Notes under the pieces: model-generated
Seen by the model: only the letters and a program-made list of their open reading frames with translations
The model's database searches: none
What the model was told of the DNA's origin: nothing
Part shown: positions 34,501-42,670 of the stretch, one piece after another
Layout: every line of letters begins with the position of its first letter
Position numbering within the stretch: position 1 is the first letter of the stretch
Assembly (NCBI GenBank): GCA_035498715.1
Contig: DATJZV010000026.1
Coordinates: forward strand, 1 to 64,000
Length of the DNA: 64,000 nt
Direction of reading: 5' to 3'
Source: DASPSR01 sp035498715
Lineage (GTDB): Bacteria; Nitrospirota; UBA9217
Made by a program: the position numbers and the translations under genes

Positions 34501-35595
34501 ATGGGTTTTAACTGCGGCATCGTCGGCCTGCCGAATGTAGGAAAGTCCACTATTTTTAACGCACTGACCTCAGCTGGCGCCCAAGCATCGAACTATCCAT
34601 TCACCACCATTGACCCGAACATAGGGATCGTGGACATGCCCGACGAAAGGATTGACAAGCTTGTCGAGATCTACCATCCGAAGAAGATCACGCCTACAAC
34701 AATGGAGTTCGTCGACATCGCAGGGCTCGTCAAGGGCGCGGCACAGGGGGAAGGGCTCGGAAACAAATTTCTTGCTAATATCCGCGAGGTGGACGCCATC
34801 GTCCACGTAGTGCGCTGTTTCGAAGACCCGAACGTAGTGCACGTGGGGGGCAAGGTCGATCCCAGGACGGACATCGAGGTGATCGAGGCCGAGCTCATGC
34901 TTGCAGACCTTGATGCAATCGAAAAGCGCCTGTTTAAGGCCGAAAAGCAGGCAAAAGCGGGGGACAAGAAAGCCCTGGAGGAAGTTGAGTTCATGAAACG
35001 GCTTAAGAACATGCTCAACAGGGGAGAGCCCGTCCGACGCGCGACTCATTCCGAAGAAGAGGTTGGGTGGCTCAAGAGCTATAATCTCCTTTCTGCAAAG
35101 CCGGTCTTATATGCAGCGAACGTTGCCGAGGATATGGTCGGCAAACCTACTCCGCACGTGGACGCAGTCCGGAAAATTGCGGCCGAAGAAGGGGCAAAGG
35201 TGGTGGTTATCTCTGGCCAGGTAGAGGGAGAGATCGCCCAGCTTCCGATAGAAGAGCGCAAGGAATACCTCGCGGAAATGGGGCTGAAGGAGTCAGGCCT
35301 CGACCGTATGATCCGTGCGGGTTATGACCTTCTCGGCCTCATCACCTATTTCACCGCAGGCGAGAAGGAGGTCCGCGCCTGGACCATCACAAAGGGCACC
35401 AAGGCGCCACAGGCCGCTGGGAAGATCCATACGGATTTTGAGAAGGGGTTCATCCGCGCTGAAGTGTTTCATTACGATGACCTTATGCGGCTCAAGACCC
35501 CTCAGGCGGTGAAAGAGGCTGGCCTGCTTCGTTCGGAAGGTAAGGACTACGTGGTCAAGGACGGGGACATTATGCTGTTCAGGTTCAACGTCTGA
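34501..35595 (+). CDS. ychF: Redox-regulated ATPase YchF
   Basis: An Obg-family P-loop protein that binds ATP in preference to GTP and associates with ribosomes. G1 is GLPNVGKSTIFNALT (about residues 8-22), G3 is DIAGLVKGAAQGEGLGNKFL, and the C-terminal TGS domain contains TYFTAGEKEVRAWTITKGTK. The 364-residue length is exact for the family. AAAGGAGT lies 7 nt before the ATG. pth-ychF is a common gene order. Confidence 0.95.
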   Translation: MGFNCGIVGLPNVGKSTIFNALTSAGAQASNYPFTTIDPNIGIVDMPDERIDKLVEIYHPKKITPTTMEFVDIAGLVKGAAQGEGLGNKFLANIREVDAIVHVVRCFEDPNVVHVGGKVDPRTDIEVIEAELMLADLDAIEKRLFKAEKQAKAGDKKALEEVEFMKRLKNMLNRGEPVRRATHSEEEVGWLKSYNLLSAKPVLYAANVAEDMVGKPTPHVDAVRKIAAEEGAKVVVISGQVEGEIAQLPIEERKEYLAEMGLKESGLDRMIRAGYDLLGLITYFTAGEKEVRAWTITKGTKAPQAAGKIHTDFEKGFIRAEVFHYDDLMRLKTPQAVKEAGLLRSEGKDYVVKDGDIMLFRFNV

Positions 35596-35834
35596 TTTTC
35601 TCGCCAAATCGATATGCCCTGATGTTTCTGCATATAGTATAGTTCCTCGTCTTTCACTTGTTTCCCGTCATTGGTTCTGATTTCATCTTGATGTGTGCTG
35701 CATAACTGTGGTAGTTTATGAGCGTATCATGCTCGCTCCTCATATCGTTCTAATAATGCATTTTAATCATTTCAGCAAGACGTTGGGGTGATGTGTTGAG
35801 AACAGGACGCCGAACACTCACGGAGGGGATTCAT

Positions 35835-36995
35835 TTGACACTAAAAAAGATTTATGGTGCTTTTTTCATTTTATTCTTTTGCAGTCAACCCATGAGCGGA
35901 TTCTCCCAGACGTTGCCGTTACCTGACAATTGTCTTACCATTGCCGCTGTCGGCGACATCATGATGGGCACCACGTACCCTGAGAACCTTCTCCCACCGA
36001 ATGACGGGGCGGGGATATTCGAAAGCGTGAAGGACGCTTTCCAGGGGAGCGACATCGTGCTTGGCAACCTGGAAGGGCCACTCGTGGACGAGGGGACCAC
36101 GACAAAGTGCAAGAAGCCGGGTAAGACCTGCTACGCCTTTAAGACCCCGACACGGTACGTAGCATATCTGAAAGAAGCAGGCTTCACAACATTGAATATC
36201 GCGAACAATCACGCTTCGGACTTCGGGCCGGATGGAATCGAGAGCACGCTCCGTGCGCTTGACGGAGCGGGAATTCAACCCATCGGCGGAAAGGCGATCG
36301 CGCATTTTGAGATCAAAGGAAAGCGAACTGCCGTAGCAGGATTCTCTTATTTCGATTCTCCTTATTCTTTATCCATACTGGATATTGATGCCGCTCAGAA
36401 GTTTGTACGAGAACTGAAGGCCGCAAACGACCTCGTAATCGTCTCATTCCACGGCGGTGCCGAGGGAGCATCGGCTGCCCATGTGACGGGTGAGGATGAA
36501 GAGTTTCTCGGGGAGGAGCGGGGCAATGTCGTCGCTTTTGCCAAGTCTGTGATAGATGCCGGAGCTGATTTGGTCATTGGACATGGCCCGCACGTGCTGC
36601 GGGCATTCGAGGTCTACAAAGACAAACTTATCATTTACAGCCTCGGAAATTTCCTGACTTACGAGCGATTTAACCTCGATGGCCCGAACAGGTTGAGCGT
36701 TATTCTGAAGGCGCGCCTCGATACCTCGACAGGCAACTTCATCGAAGGAGAATTAGTGCCGGTGAAACTCGTAAATGAAGGAATTCCCGTCCGCGACCCG
36801 AAGGGGAGAGGCATCACGCTGATCAGGAAGCTTACGAAAGAAGATAACCCAGGCCAGAAGTTGTTGTTTGCCGACGACGGCAGATTTTGCAGAGGCGATG
36901 ATTGTCTCCGCCGAACCGCCACGGTCCTGCTGCAGAGGCCTCTGCTGGAGTTGAGCACGGGATTGACCGGCACCGCCTCTGACACTGGCGCCTGA
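35835..36995 (+). CDS. CapA-family metallophosphatase-like protein
   Basis: An exported CapA/poly-gamma-glutamate synthesis-type protein (PF09587), calcineurin-like fold. Motifs: AAVGDIMMGTTYPE, VLGNLEGPLVDEG, TLNIANNHASDFG, VSFHGGAEG and VIGHGPHVLRAFE with YSLGNFLTYE. The start is decided by a GGAGGGG Shine-Dalgarno 6 nt before a TTG at 35835, which puts a clean signal peptide (IYGAFFILFFCSQPMSGFSQ) at the N-terminus; the frame itself opens at a GTG at 35793. The function is not proven; no capB or capC is nearby. Confidence 0.82.
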   Translation: MTLKKIYGAFFILFFCSQPMSGFSQTLPLPDNCLTIAAVGDIMMGTTYPENLLPPNDGAGIFESVKDAFQGSDIVLGNLEGPLVDEGTTTKCKKPGKTCYAFKTPTRYVAYLKEAGFTTLNIANNHASDFGPDGIESTLRALDGAGIQPIGGKAIAHFEIKGKRTAVAGFSYFDSPYSLSILDIDAAQKFVRELKAANDLVIVSFHGGAEGASAAHVTGEDEEFLGEERGNVVAFAKSVIDAGADLVIGHGPHVLRAFEVYKDKLIIYSLGNFLTYERFNLDGPNRLSVILKARLDTSTGNFIEGELVPVKLVNEGIPVRDPKGRGITLIRKLTKEDNPGQKLLFADDGRFCRGDDCLRRTATVLLQRPLLELSTGLTGTASDTGA

Positions 36996-37071
36996 AAAAA
37001 GAATTGATGACCCGCCGGTCGGCGGGAACGTCGAGGAACAATAGATCAAGAAGAGGGGAAATAATCTGATC

Positions 37072-37575
37072 ATGGACCTGCTTGAAGGAATTTATACGCG
37101 CAGGAGCATCCGGCAGTACACGGATCAGCCGGTCGAACGGGAACAGCTTATGGAGATTATCAGGGCTGGCACCTGGGCCCCGTCGGGGCTGAACAATCAG
37201 CCCTGGCGCTTTGTGATCATTAAGGGCAGTGCGGTCCGCAATGAGCTGGCGAAGCTGACGAAAAATAATTTCATCATCGAGAGGGCCTCCGCGTGCATTG
37301 CCGTCTTTATCGATAAGAGCGCGATTTATAATGAGATCAAGGACTATCAGGCCATGGGTGCGTGCATGCAGAACATGCTCCTTGCGGCCCATGGGCTGGG
37401 GTTAGGGGCCGTCTGGCTCGGCGAAATCCTGAAGAGCGCAGGCGCGGTGCGTATGCTCCTCGAGCTGCCGGAGGAGATGGAACTCATGGCAGTGATCGCC
37501 ATAGGGTATCCCGTTCAACAAAAAAAGACCTCTTATCGTAAGGACGTGTCGGAGGTCCTGCTCAAGGAACTGTAG
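37072..37575 (+). CDS. Nitroreductase-family flavoprotein
   Basis: FMN-dependent oxidoreductase of the nitroreductase superfamily, 167 residues. N-terminal FMN-binding RRSIRQYTDQPV (about residues 9-20), AGTWAPSGLNNQPWRFVII (about 36-54), and C-terminal GLGAVWLGEI and AIGYPVQQKK. The short form often lacks the cap subdomain. The substrate is unknown. Shine-Dalgarno AGAGGGGA lies about 13 nt upstream. Confidence 0.85.
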   Translation: MDLLEGIYTRRSIRQYTDQPVEREQLMEIIRAGTWAPSGLNNQPWRFVIIKGSAVRNELAKLTKNNFIIERASACIAVFIDKSAIYNEIKDYQAMGACMQNMLLAAHGLGLGAVWLGEILKSAGAVRMLLELPEEMELMAVIAIGYPVQQKKTSYRKDVSEVLLKEL

Positions 37576-37598
37576 CTTTTCGTTATGCTCGTTTATTA

Positions 37599-37832
37599 CT
37601 AAAACAATTTGAGATCACTGCACCCGCTATGAGCCTCGCCGTAAAAAAGGCATGCAGTTTTGTCCACTTGGCCAGGTGGCTGCAGAAGGCTTTCGCACAT
37701 CGCGCGCATATCATTAATTCTATTGAGGATCGTCGGCACTTCGGCGTCGAGCATTTGCTGCACCTGCGATTTGAAAAGGCTGTTGCACTCGCGAGATATC
37801 TGAACGCAGTTTCCGGGAAAAAGTTTCTGCAT
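37599..37832 (-). CDS. Small helical protein (77 aa), unknown
   Basis: A 77-residue minus-strand protein with AAGGA about 5 nt before the ATG at 37832. It is mostly helical, with five cysteines spread along it. It is the last of three minus-strand genes behind the NMO-like gene, with a gap of only 7 nt from its neighbour. I do not recognise it. Confidence 0.45.
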   Translation of the reverse strand: MQKLFPGNCVQISRECNSLFKSQVQQMLDAEVPTILNRINDMRAMCESLLQPPGQVDKTACLFYGEAHSGCSDLKLF

Positions 37833-37839
37833 TGATTCC

Positions 37840-38001
37840 TTAAATCCCCGAAGACACCCGGAACATCGCGTGGATGTCTTCGCCGGATTTCTTTACGTCC
37901 ATCTGCACAAGGATATTGCGGCGCATCGGGTTCTTATCAAGATGCGGCGCTTTCGGAACTTCCGGGCCTTTCCCGGTCAATACGAGAATGCCGAACTCCA
38001 T
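37840..38001 (-). CDS. Small protein (53 aa), unknown
   Basis: From the ATG at 38001 this reads MEFGILVLTGKGPEVPKAPH, then DKNPMRRNILVQMDVKK and ends FRVSSGI. A weak AAGTGAGA precedes it. The frame is open 17 codons further up to 38052. It lies between the NMO-like gene and the 77-residue gene, with tight spacing. No family recognised. Confidence 0.35.
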   Translation of the reverse strand: MEFGILVLTGKGPEVPKAPHLDKNPMRRNILVQMDVKKSGEDIHAMFRVSSGI

Positions 38002-38079
38002 GTTCTCACTTGGTCGATATCTTATTGAGGTGCGCACACAGAGTTGGTTCAAGGGCCATTTTCGGTTCCATTGCCATAA

Positions 38080-39183
38080 TTAGCCTCCTGCACCGGTCAA
38101 CTCATTCATCAGCCTTTTGACGGAGAGTATCTTGTTCACCCTCGCGGCATTGGTGCCGACCGTGTAGAGCGATTCTTCTTTGTCGGCATTATATCCGGCG
38201 GAGCTCAACAGTCCGTTGCAGATACAGAAATAATCTTTATTATTTTCCTTTGCGGGACAGACCGTAAAGTTGCCGTCCGCATCCTTCATGAGCACATATC
38301 CTTTGTCGCATTTGGGCGGTCTCTTTTGCTGCAGTGCCGAAACGTACATGGGGGACTGTTTTATTACCCGGAACGGCAATCCGCAGGGCGAGCCGGGCCG
38401 GTGCGCGACGACAATGTCCTCTTCCGTTGCATGAACCACGGCTTGCTTGTATGTCTCGGAGGCGCTGCTTTCTTCGGTGGCGAGGAACCGCGTTCCCATC
38501 TGCACCCCATCGGCACCCATGCCCATAAATCGCAGGATATCTTCATGAGTGTAGATTCCGCCGGCAACAATGACAGGGAAATCTCCGCATTTGACAGCCA
38601 TATCCTTGACCGGCGGTAGAAGGATCTCCAGCCGGTTGGATTCAAGGTCCACCTGATCGATCCTGAAACCCAGGTGGCCGCCCGCAAGCGGACCCTCGAG
38701 AACAACGGCGTCCGGGCGATATCCCAGTTTCTCCCATTTTTTGCAGATGATATCGAGCGCCCGTGCTGAAGATACGATCGGGATCAGGGCCGTGTCCTTC
38801 GGCGGCTGAATGGCCGGGAGGCTGAGCGGCAGTCCTGCGCCAGAGATGATGACATCGGCTCCGGCATCAAGAGCTCCCTTCACCGAATCACTATAGTCCC
38901 TGACCAGAGCCATCATGATGTTGATGCCCGCGAATCCCCCATCTATTTTTGCTAGGGATACTTCCTCGTACGCGGCCTCATAAACATTTTTCTTTTTCCC
39001 GGTCCGCTTGCTCACGAGTCTATCAAGGCAGGCGCTCGATACGATTCCGAGACCACCCTCTTTCGCAACTGCCCGTGCCAGGGGGTGCAGTGACACCCCG
39101 ACACCCATCCCGCCCTGTATGATGGGTACTCTTATTTTTTTGCCTTTGATAACGAGCGACCTTAAAGCTGACATTGAACTCAA
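38080..39183 (-). CDS. Nitronate monooxygenase-like flavoprotein
   Basis: FMN-dependent TIM-barrel protein of the NMO/2-nitropropane dioxygenase/FabK family, 367 residues. Features: PIIQGGMGVGVS (about residues 20-31), EGGLGIVSS, VLEGPLAGGHLG (with the family His), FPVIVAGGIYTHED and GADGVQMGTRFLATEE. The C-terminal ~90 residues include several cysteines (PPKCDKG, TVCPAK, YFCICNG), which may bind metal. It starts at a TTG (39183) with AAGAGG at 7 nt; an ATG at 39174 is the alternative. Two small genes follow on the same strand. Confidence 0.82.
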   Translation of the reverse strand: MSSMSALRSLVIKGKKIRVPIIQGGMGVGVSLHPLARAVAKEGGLGIVSSACLDRLVSKRTGKKKNVYEAAYEEVSLAKIDGGFAGINIMMALVRDYSDSVKGALDAGADVIISGAGLPLSLPAIQPPKDTALIPIVSSARALDIICKKWEKLGYRPDAVVLEGPLAGGHLGFRIDQVDLESNRLEILLPPVKDMAVKCGDFPVIVAGGIYTHEDILRFMGMGADGVQMGTRFLATEESSASETYKQAVVHATEEDIVVAHRPGSPCGLPFRVIKQSPMYVSALQQKRPPKCDKGYVLMKDADGNFTVCPAKENNKDYFCICNGLLSSAGYNADKEESLYTVGTNAARVNKILSVKRLMNELTGAGG

Positions 39184-39828
39184 ATTGCCCCCTCTTCATT
39201 TTTGCACTGCCTTAAAGATGCTTCTATAGCTCGATGTCTCCTCATGAGCCTGCGCAGATGCGTTTCAAAAAATGAAAAACTCACAGCATTATACCACAGG
39301 GGCAGACCTTATACAACCAGCATTTTATAAAGCGTGACACCCAAGATTGAGCACCCCGTGATAAAAAACCTTATTTTCTCATCAATATGGGGTTACTTCT
39401 GAGCGCCCTTTCTAGGACGGGTACATCCGAATGGCTCATCGGTTTGAACTTAATTTTTTTATATTCTTTATTATAATTTTTTAACCAGGATAATGAAATT
39501 AATATTGGACCGCTTCAGCAATAAAATCCAGGGTCATATCCATGAAGAAATAACAGCCAGCATATCAGTTGTAACGGGATCTTTTATGCACTGGCTGGGA
39601 GGGCGCAGCATCCTGGTGGGTAACTTCGCGCTTATGGAACGCTAAACTTTTACAGAGGCAAAAAACTGAATAGCACGGCTGTTGCGACCACTCTTCACAA
39701 AGAAAAAGCTTGGAACGGGAAAACCGATGAAAAAACAGCAGGACAATGGGAGGAACTATCTGTCTGAATATCCTATAAGTATCTGTAAGACAATGCAGTA
39801 TTGAAGATCAGAAAAGCGTATTTTCTTC
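39184..39828. other. Long intergenic stretch with only a short open frame
   Basis: AT-rich between 39425 and 39480. The only frame worth naming is the 50-codon one at 39493-39645. A further startless frame of about 47 codons follows it in another phase (to about 39765). No repeat or RNA gene recognised. Confidence 0.4.
39493..39645 (+). CDS. Possible small protein (50 aa)
   Basis: An ATG-started frame reading MKLILDRFSNKIQGHIHEEI, then a mildly hydrophobic stretch (TASISVVTGSFMHWLGG) and ending FALMER. AGGA lies very close (2 nt) to the ATG, and a TATAAT sits at 39472-39477. No family recognised; it may be chance. Confidence 0.25.
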   Translation: MKLILDRFSNKIQGHIHEEITASISVVTGSFMHWLGGRSILVGNFALMER

Positions 39829-39857
39829 TTGACGATTAAGTTTTTAAGAGTTATATT
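39829..39857 (+). promoter_or_regulatory. Promoter for the zinc phospholipase C-like gene
   Basis: TTGACG (39829-39834), 17-nt spacer, TATATT (39852-39857). Predicted +1 near 39864 leaves a 60-nt leader with AGGGGAG before the ATG at 39924. Confidence 0.6.
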
Positions 39858-39923
39858 AAAAAGGTTGTTGTAAATTTATTATCTTCTTCTCAGGTCGGCC
39901 CTTAGGGGAGTGGACTCATTATC

Positions 39924-40607
39924 ATGTATTTTGTTCTTCTCGTTGTCGGATTAATGCTCGTCCCGTCTTTTGCGTTCGCATGGGGTCCCATGACCCACAT
40001 GTATCTCGGCAATGAGCTTCTCTCGTGTGCCCCGCTGATTCCCGCAGGCATCCTCGCTCTTCTGAAAAAGCACAAGCAAGACTTCCTGTATGGCAATATC
40101 ATGGCCGACATAATTCTCGGCAAGAAATACCTGCCGGACGACAAGAGCTCGCACTCATGGGATGTGGGATTGAAGCTCCTCGACCAGGCCAATACATGGC
40201 CCGAGCGGGCCTTTGCCTACGGATATCTCAGCCATCTTGCCGCTGATACCGTGGCCCATGAGACCCTGACGGACGAGAAAGGGAACATGGGGCATACCTG
40301 GATTGAGATGAAGGCTGACAGCCTTATCGATAAGATCTACTGGTTGCAATGCATCACGATCAGCAAAACGGTCCGCAAGCGGAGCGACCTTCTCCTCGAG
40401 AACTCCCTCGATAGCTATATTTTTTCATTCAAAACGAACAAGAGAATATACAAGAGCATGGTCTTCCTCTCCTTTTTGAACAAGAAGAGACGGCGAGGTG
40501 TGGATAGGGATCTCATCCACGATCTCCATGAAGAATCCATTGCGCGCATGCTGGACCTGCTCAAGAACGGCACCGATTCTCCGGTCCTGCAGAAAAACCC
40601 GCTTTAG
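39924..40607 (+). CDS. Exported zinc-dependent phospholipase C-like protein
   Basis: A member of the Zn-dependent PLC/S1-P1 nuclease-like family (PF00882). A signal peptide of about 19 residues ends AFA, so the mature protein starts WGPMTH, placing a Trp at position 1. In clostridial alpha-toxin the N-terminal Trp itself is a zinc ligand. Further candidate ligands are His and Asp in NIMADIILGKKYL and SHSWDVG, and HLAADTVAHE (His, Asp, His, Glu). At 227 residues it lacks the C2-like domain of the toxin. Role in the periplasm or outside is unknown. Confidence 0.8.
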   Translation: MYFVLLVVGLMLVPSFAFAWGPMTHMYLGNELLSCAPLIPAGILALLKKHKQDFLYGNIMADIILGKKYLPDDKSSHSWDVGLKLLDQANTWPERAFAYGYLSHLAADTVAHETLTDEKGNMGHTWIEMKADSLIDKIYWLQCITISKTVRKRSDLLLENSLDSYIFSFKTNKRIYKSMVFLSFLNKKRRRGVDRDLIHDLHEESIARMLDLLKNGTDSPVLQKNPL

Positions 40608-40717
40608 TCAAGTCACCTGTTATCCCTTTGTACTTCCTCGTCCCGTCCGATATTGTCGTCAAATTTGCTATGGTATCATGGAGAGAATGCGACTGAAAAT
40701 CCTGCAAGGAGGATCGT

Positions 40718-41200
40718 ATGGAGACGATTAAAGTTAAGGTGGAAATTCCGGAAGGCTGCAATATCATTCTTGGACAGACACATTTCATCAAGACAGCGGA
40801 AGACCTCTATGAGGTCATTGCGGGCACCGTGCCCCAGGCGAAGTTCGGCGTCGCCTTTACCGAGGCATCAGGCCCTTGCTTGATCCGCACTGAAGGGAAC
40901 GATGACGGACTCGTTGCGGCGTGCGTGAAGACCCTTGAAGCCATAGGCGCCGGTCACGTGTTCTGCATCTACATCAAAAAAGCTTTTCCCATTAATGTTC
41001 TTAACCAGATTAAGACCTGCGCAGAGGTGTGCCGTATTTTCTGTGCCACGGCGAATCCGCTCGAAGTCATTGTGGCATCATCAGAGCAGGGCAACGGGAT
41101 CCTCGGTGTCATCGATGGTTTTTCTCCAAAAGGCGTAGAGACGACCGCTGACAGGGCGGAGCGGAAAGAATTCCTTCGAAAGATCGGGTACAAGCTCTAA
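40718..41200 (+). CDS. Adenosine-specific kinase family protein
   Basis: A 160-residue protein of the adenosine-specific kinase family (DUF355/PF04008), known from a hyperthermophilic archaeon and found in some anaerobic bacteria. Conserved stretches: GQTHFIKTAEDLYE (about 19-32), KFGVAFTEASGPCLIRTEGND (about 42-62), and NGILGVIDGFSPKGVE (about 126-141). AAGGAGG lies 7 nt before the ATG. The reaction is inferred from the family. Confidence 0.85.
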   Translation: METIKVKVEIPEGCNIILGQTHFIKTAEDLYEVIAGTVPQAKFGVAFTEASGPCLIRTEGNDDGLVAACVKTLEAIGAGHVFCIYIKKAFPINVLNQIKTCAEVCRIFCATANPLEVIVASSEQGNGILGVIDGFSPKGVETTADRAERKEFLRKIGYKL

Positions 41201-41738
41201 AACTCCGAGGGAAGGTAAGTTCGGAGGTATGTTCCGCACTTTACTCCATTTCAAATTTCTGCTACAGTAGGTCGTGTCTCTTGATCGAAAGACGGGGAAC
41301 GTCATCATTCCCCTTCGTGGCGGGAAGAGTGGCGTTGGCAGAAGCATCCTCTAGATAGGCTTGGACACTGCCATCGAGAGGAGCGGGAAGAACATCATCC
41401 TTCGAGGGGAAGTTCTCGAGTGACGGTAACTTGCTCAGGATGAAATCCGCGATGGTCTGCGTACGCCCGAGGACTCCGAGACAGGTGTGCAGGTTCGCCG
41501 TGCCGAGGCCAAGGTCAGCAGGCCCCGATAAAGAATTTCAGTATCATGAAAGGAACTCCTGTAAGCGTCGCAGCCTGTACTCCGCATCATCGGTATATTG
41601 AGAGAAAAGAAGATTTAAGATGGGTTTTTTTTGATTATAGGTAAATTCCTATTTTGCAGAGAAATGTATGGTAACTGGTTTATTTTTAGTTTGAAAAAAA
41701 AGATATGACGAACTCAAATCTTTTCTACGGAGAACTTT
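41201..41738. other. Intergenic stretch with a broken frame
   Basis: No intact gene. The minus strand holds a startless open frame (41262-41537, listed separately). The 150 nt before the CBS gene are AT-rich. Confidence 0.4.
41262..41537 (-). pseudogene. Startless coding-like frame, possible gene remnant
   Basis: The minus strand is open for 91 codons, with codon choice like the real genes nearby and a protein-like translation (for example DLGLGTANLHTCLGVLGRTQ). It has no start codon; TGA codons precede it. In another phase just upstream an ATG-frame begins MILKFFIGAC and stops at the junction, as if a single frameshift had split one gene. I cannot name the family. Confidence 0.3.
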
Positions 41739-42236
41739 ATGGATACGACACATGACGACGCTGCTGGGGGGCATTTAAGCTCAAGAATAGGGGTCGAGAT
41801 GCTTGTTCAAGAAGTGATGACAAAGGATGTTATCTCGATTACGAAATACGAGAGCATCATGCAGGTCGCAAATATTTTAACAGAAAAAAACATAAGCGGG
41901 CTTCCGGTGGTGGATAAAGAAAAGAAGTTGATTGGCATTATTACTCAAGCTGATATCCTTTCAATGGTGGGGGTGGGGAGGGAGCACACCTTCAAGGACC
42001 TGTTAAAATATATGCTGGGAGAACCACTTCCAGCGCGCAGGCTTGGAGACCATGTAGGGGATATCATGACTTCTCCGGCGCTTACCATAAAACCTGATGC
42101 GAATATAGCTGAAGCGGTACGGATCATGGATGAGAAGAGGATCAGGAGGTTAACCGTGGTAGATGACACGAATACGCTCATCGGTATTTTAACGAGGGCC
42201 GATATTCTGAAGGCAGTGATCAAGAAACTAAAATGA
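41739..42236 (+). CDS. CBS-domain pair protein
   Basis: A stand-alone Bateman module, 165 residues, with two CBS domains (about 25-85: VQEVMTKDVISITKYES, SGLPVVDKEKKLIGIITQADIL; and about 105-165: VGDIMTSPALTIKPDA, RRLTVVDDTNTLIGILTRADIL). Such modules bind adenosine nucleotides and sense energy charge. ACGGAGA lies before the ATG at 41739; an in-frame ATG at 41808 begins the first CBS domain directly. Confidence 0.88.
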   Translation: MDTTHDDAAGGHLSSRIGVEMLVQEVMTKDVISITKYESIMQVANILTEKNISGLPVVDKEKKLIGIITQADILSMVGVGREHTFKDLLKYMLGEPLPARRLGDHVGDIMTSPALTIKPDANIAEAVRIMDEKRIRRLTVVDDTNTLIGILTRADILKAVIKKLK

Positions 42237-42670
42237 TATAGCCGAGCTGTCGCACTTATTTGTTTAGTAAGGTCTTTTTCTTAAAACGCAAGAGTTAATC
42301 TCCTCCAAACTGCGGATAAGCAGATTAAACCAGTAGCCAATGTGCCATAGGATTAGTGAGACCAACAAATGAAGTATGCAGAGCGTGGCCCTTTGTGCAC
42401 ATGTCACCGTAAAGCGTTAAAAAACGACACTGACCAAGATCTTTAATCAACAAGTGATGCGATAGCACTAATCTTTGAAGTTAGGCAGTCATTAATTTTT
42501 GGATATCTCTTTTTCCCCAGGAGTAGTTTTTAATCCGTACCCGGAAAATACCATTAATGATTATGAAAAAAACCAGCTTGATTATTTCCGGCAAAAGAAG
42601 TAAAGTACGATTCCGGGCCGAGATAGATCGGGTTAGCCGGTCCGACATTTTCCCCAAAGAATGGAGATAC
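42237..42670. other. Intergenic stretch without a gene
   Basis: The reading frame of the OB-fold gene is open from 42557, but the Shine-Dalgarno and signal peptide place its start at 42671. I see nothing else here. Confidence 0.4.

Noticed and set aside
37011..37026. CCCGCC/GGCGGG hairpin after the CapA-like gene
   Set aside because: No U-tract and a short stem; not enough to call a terminator.
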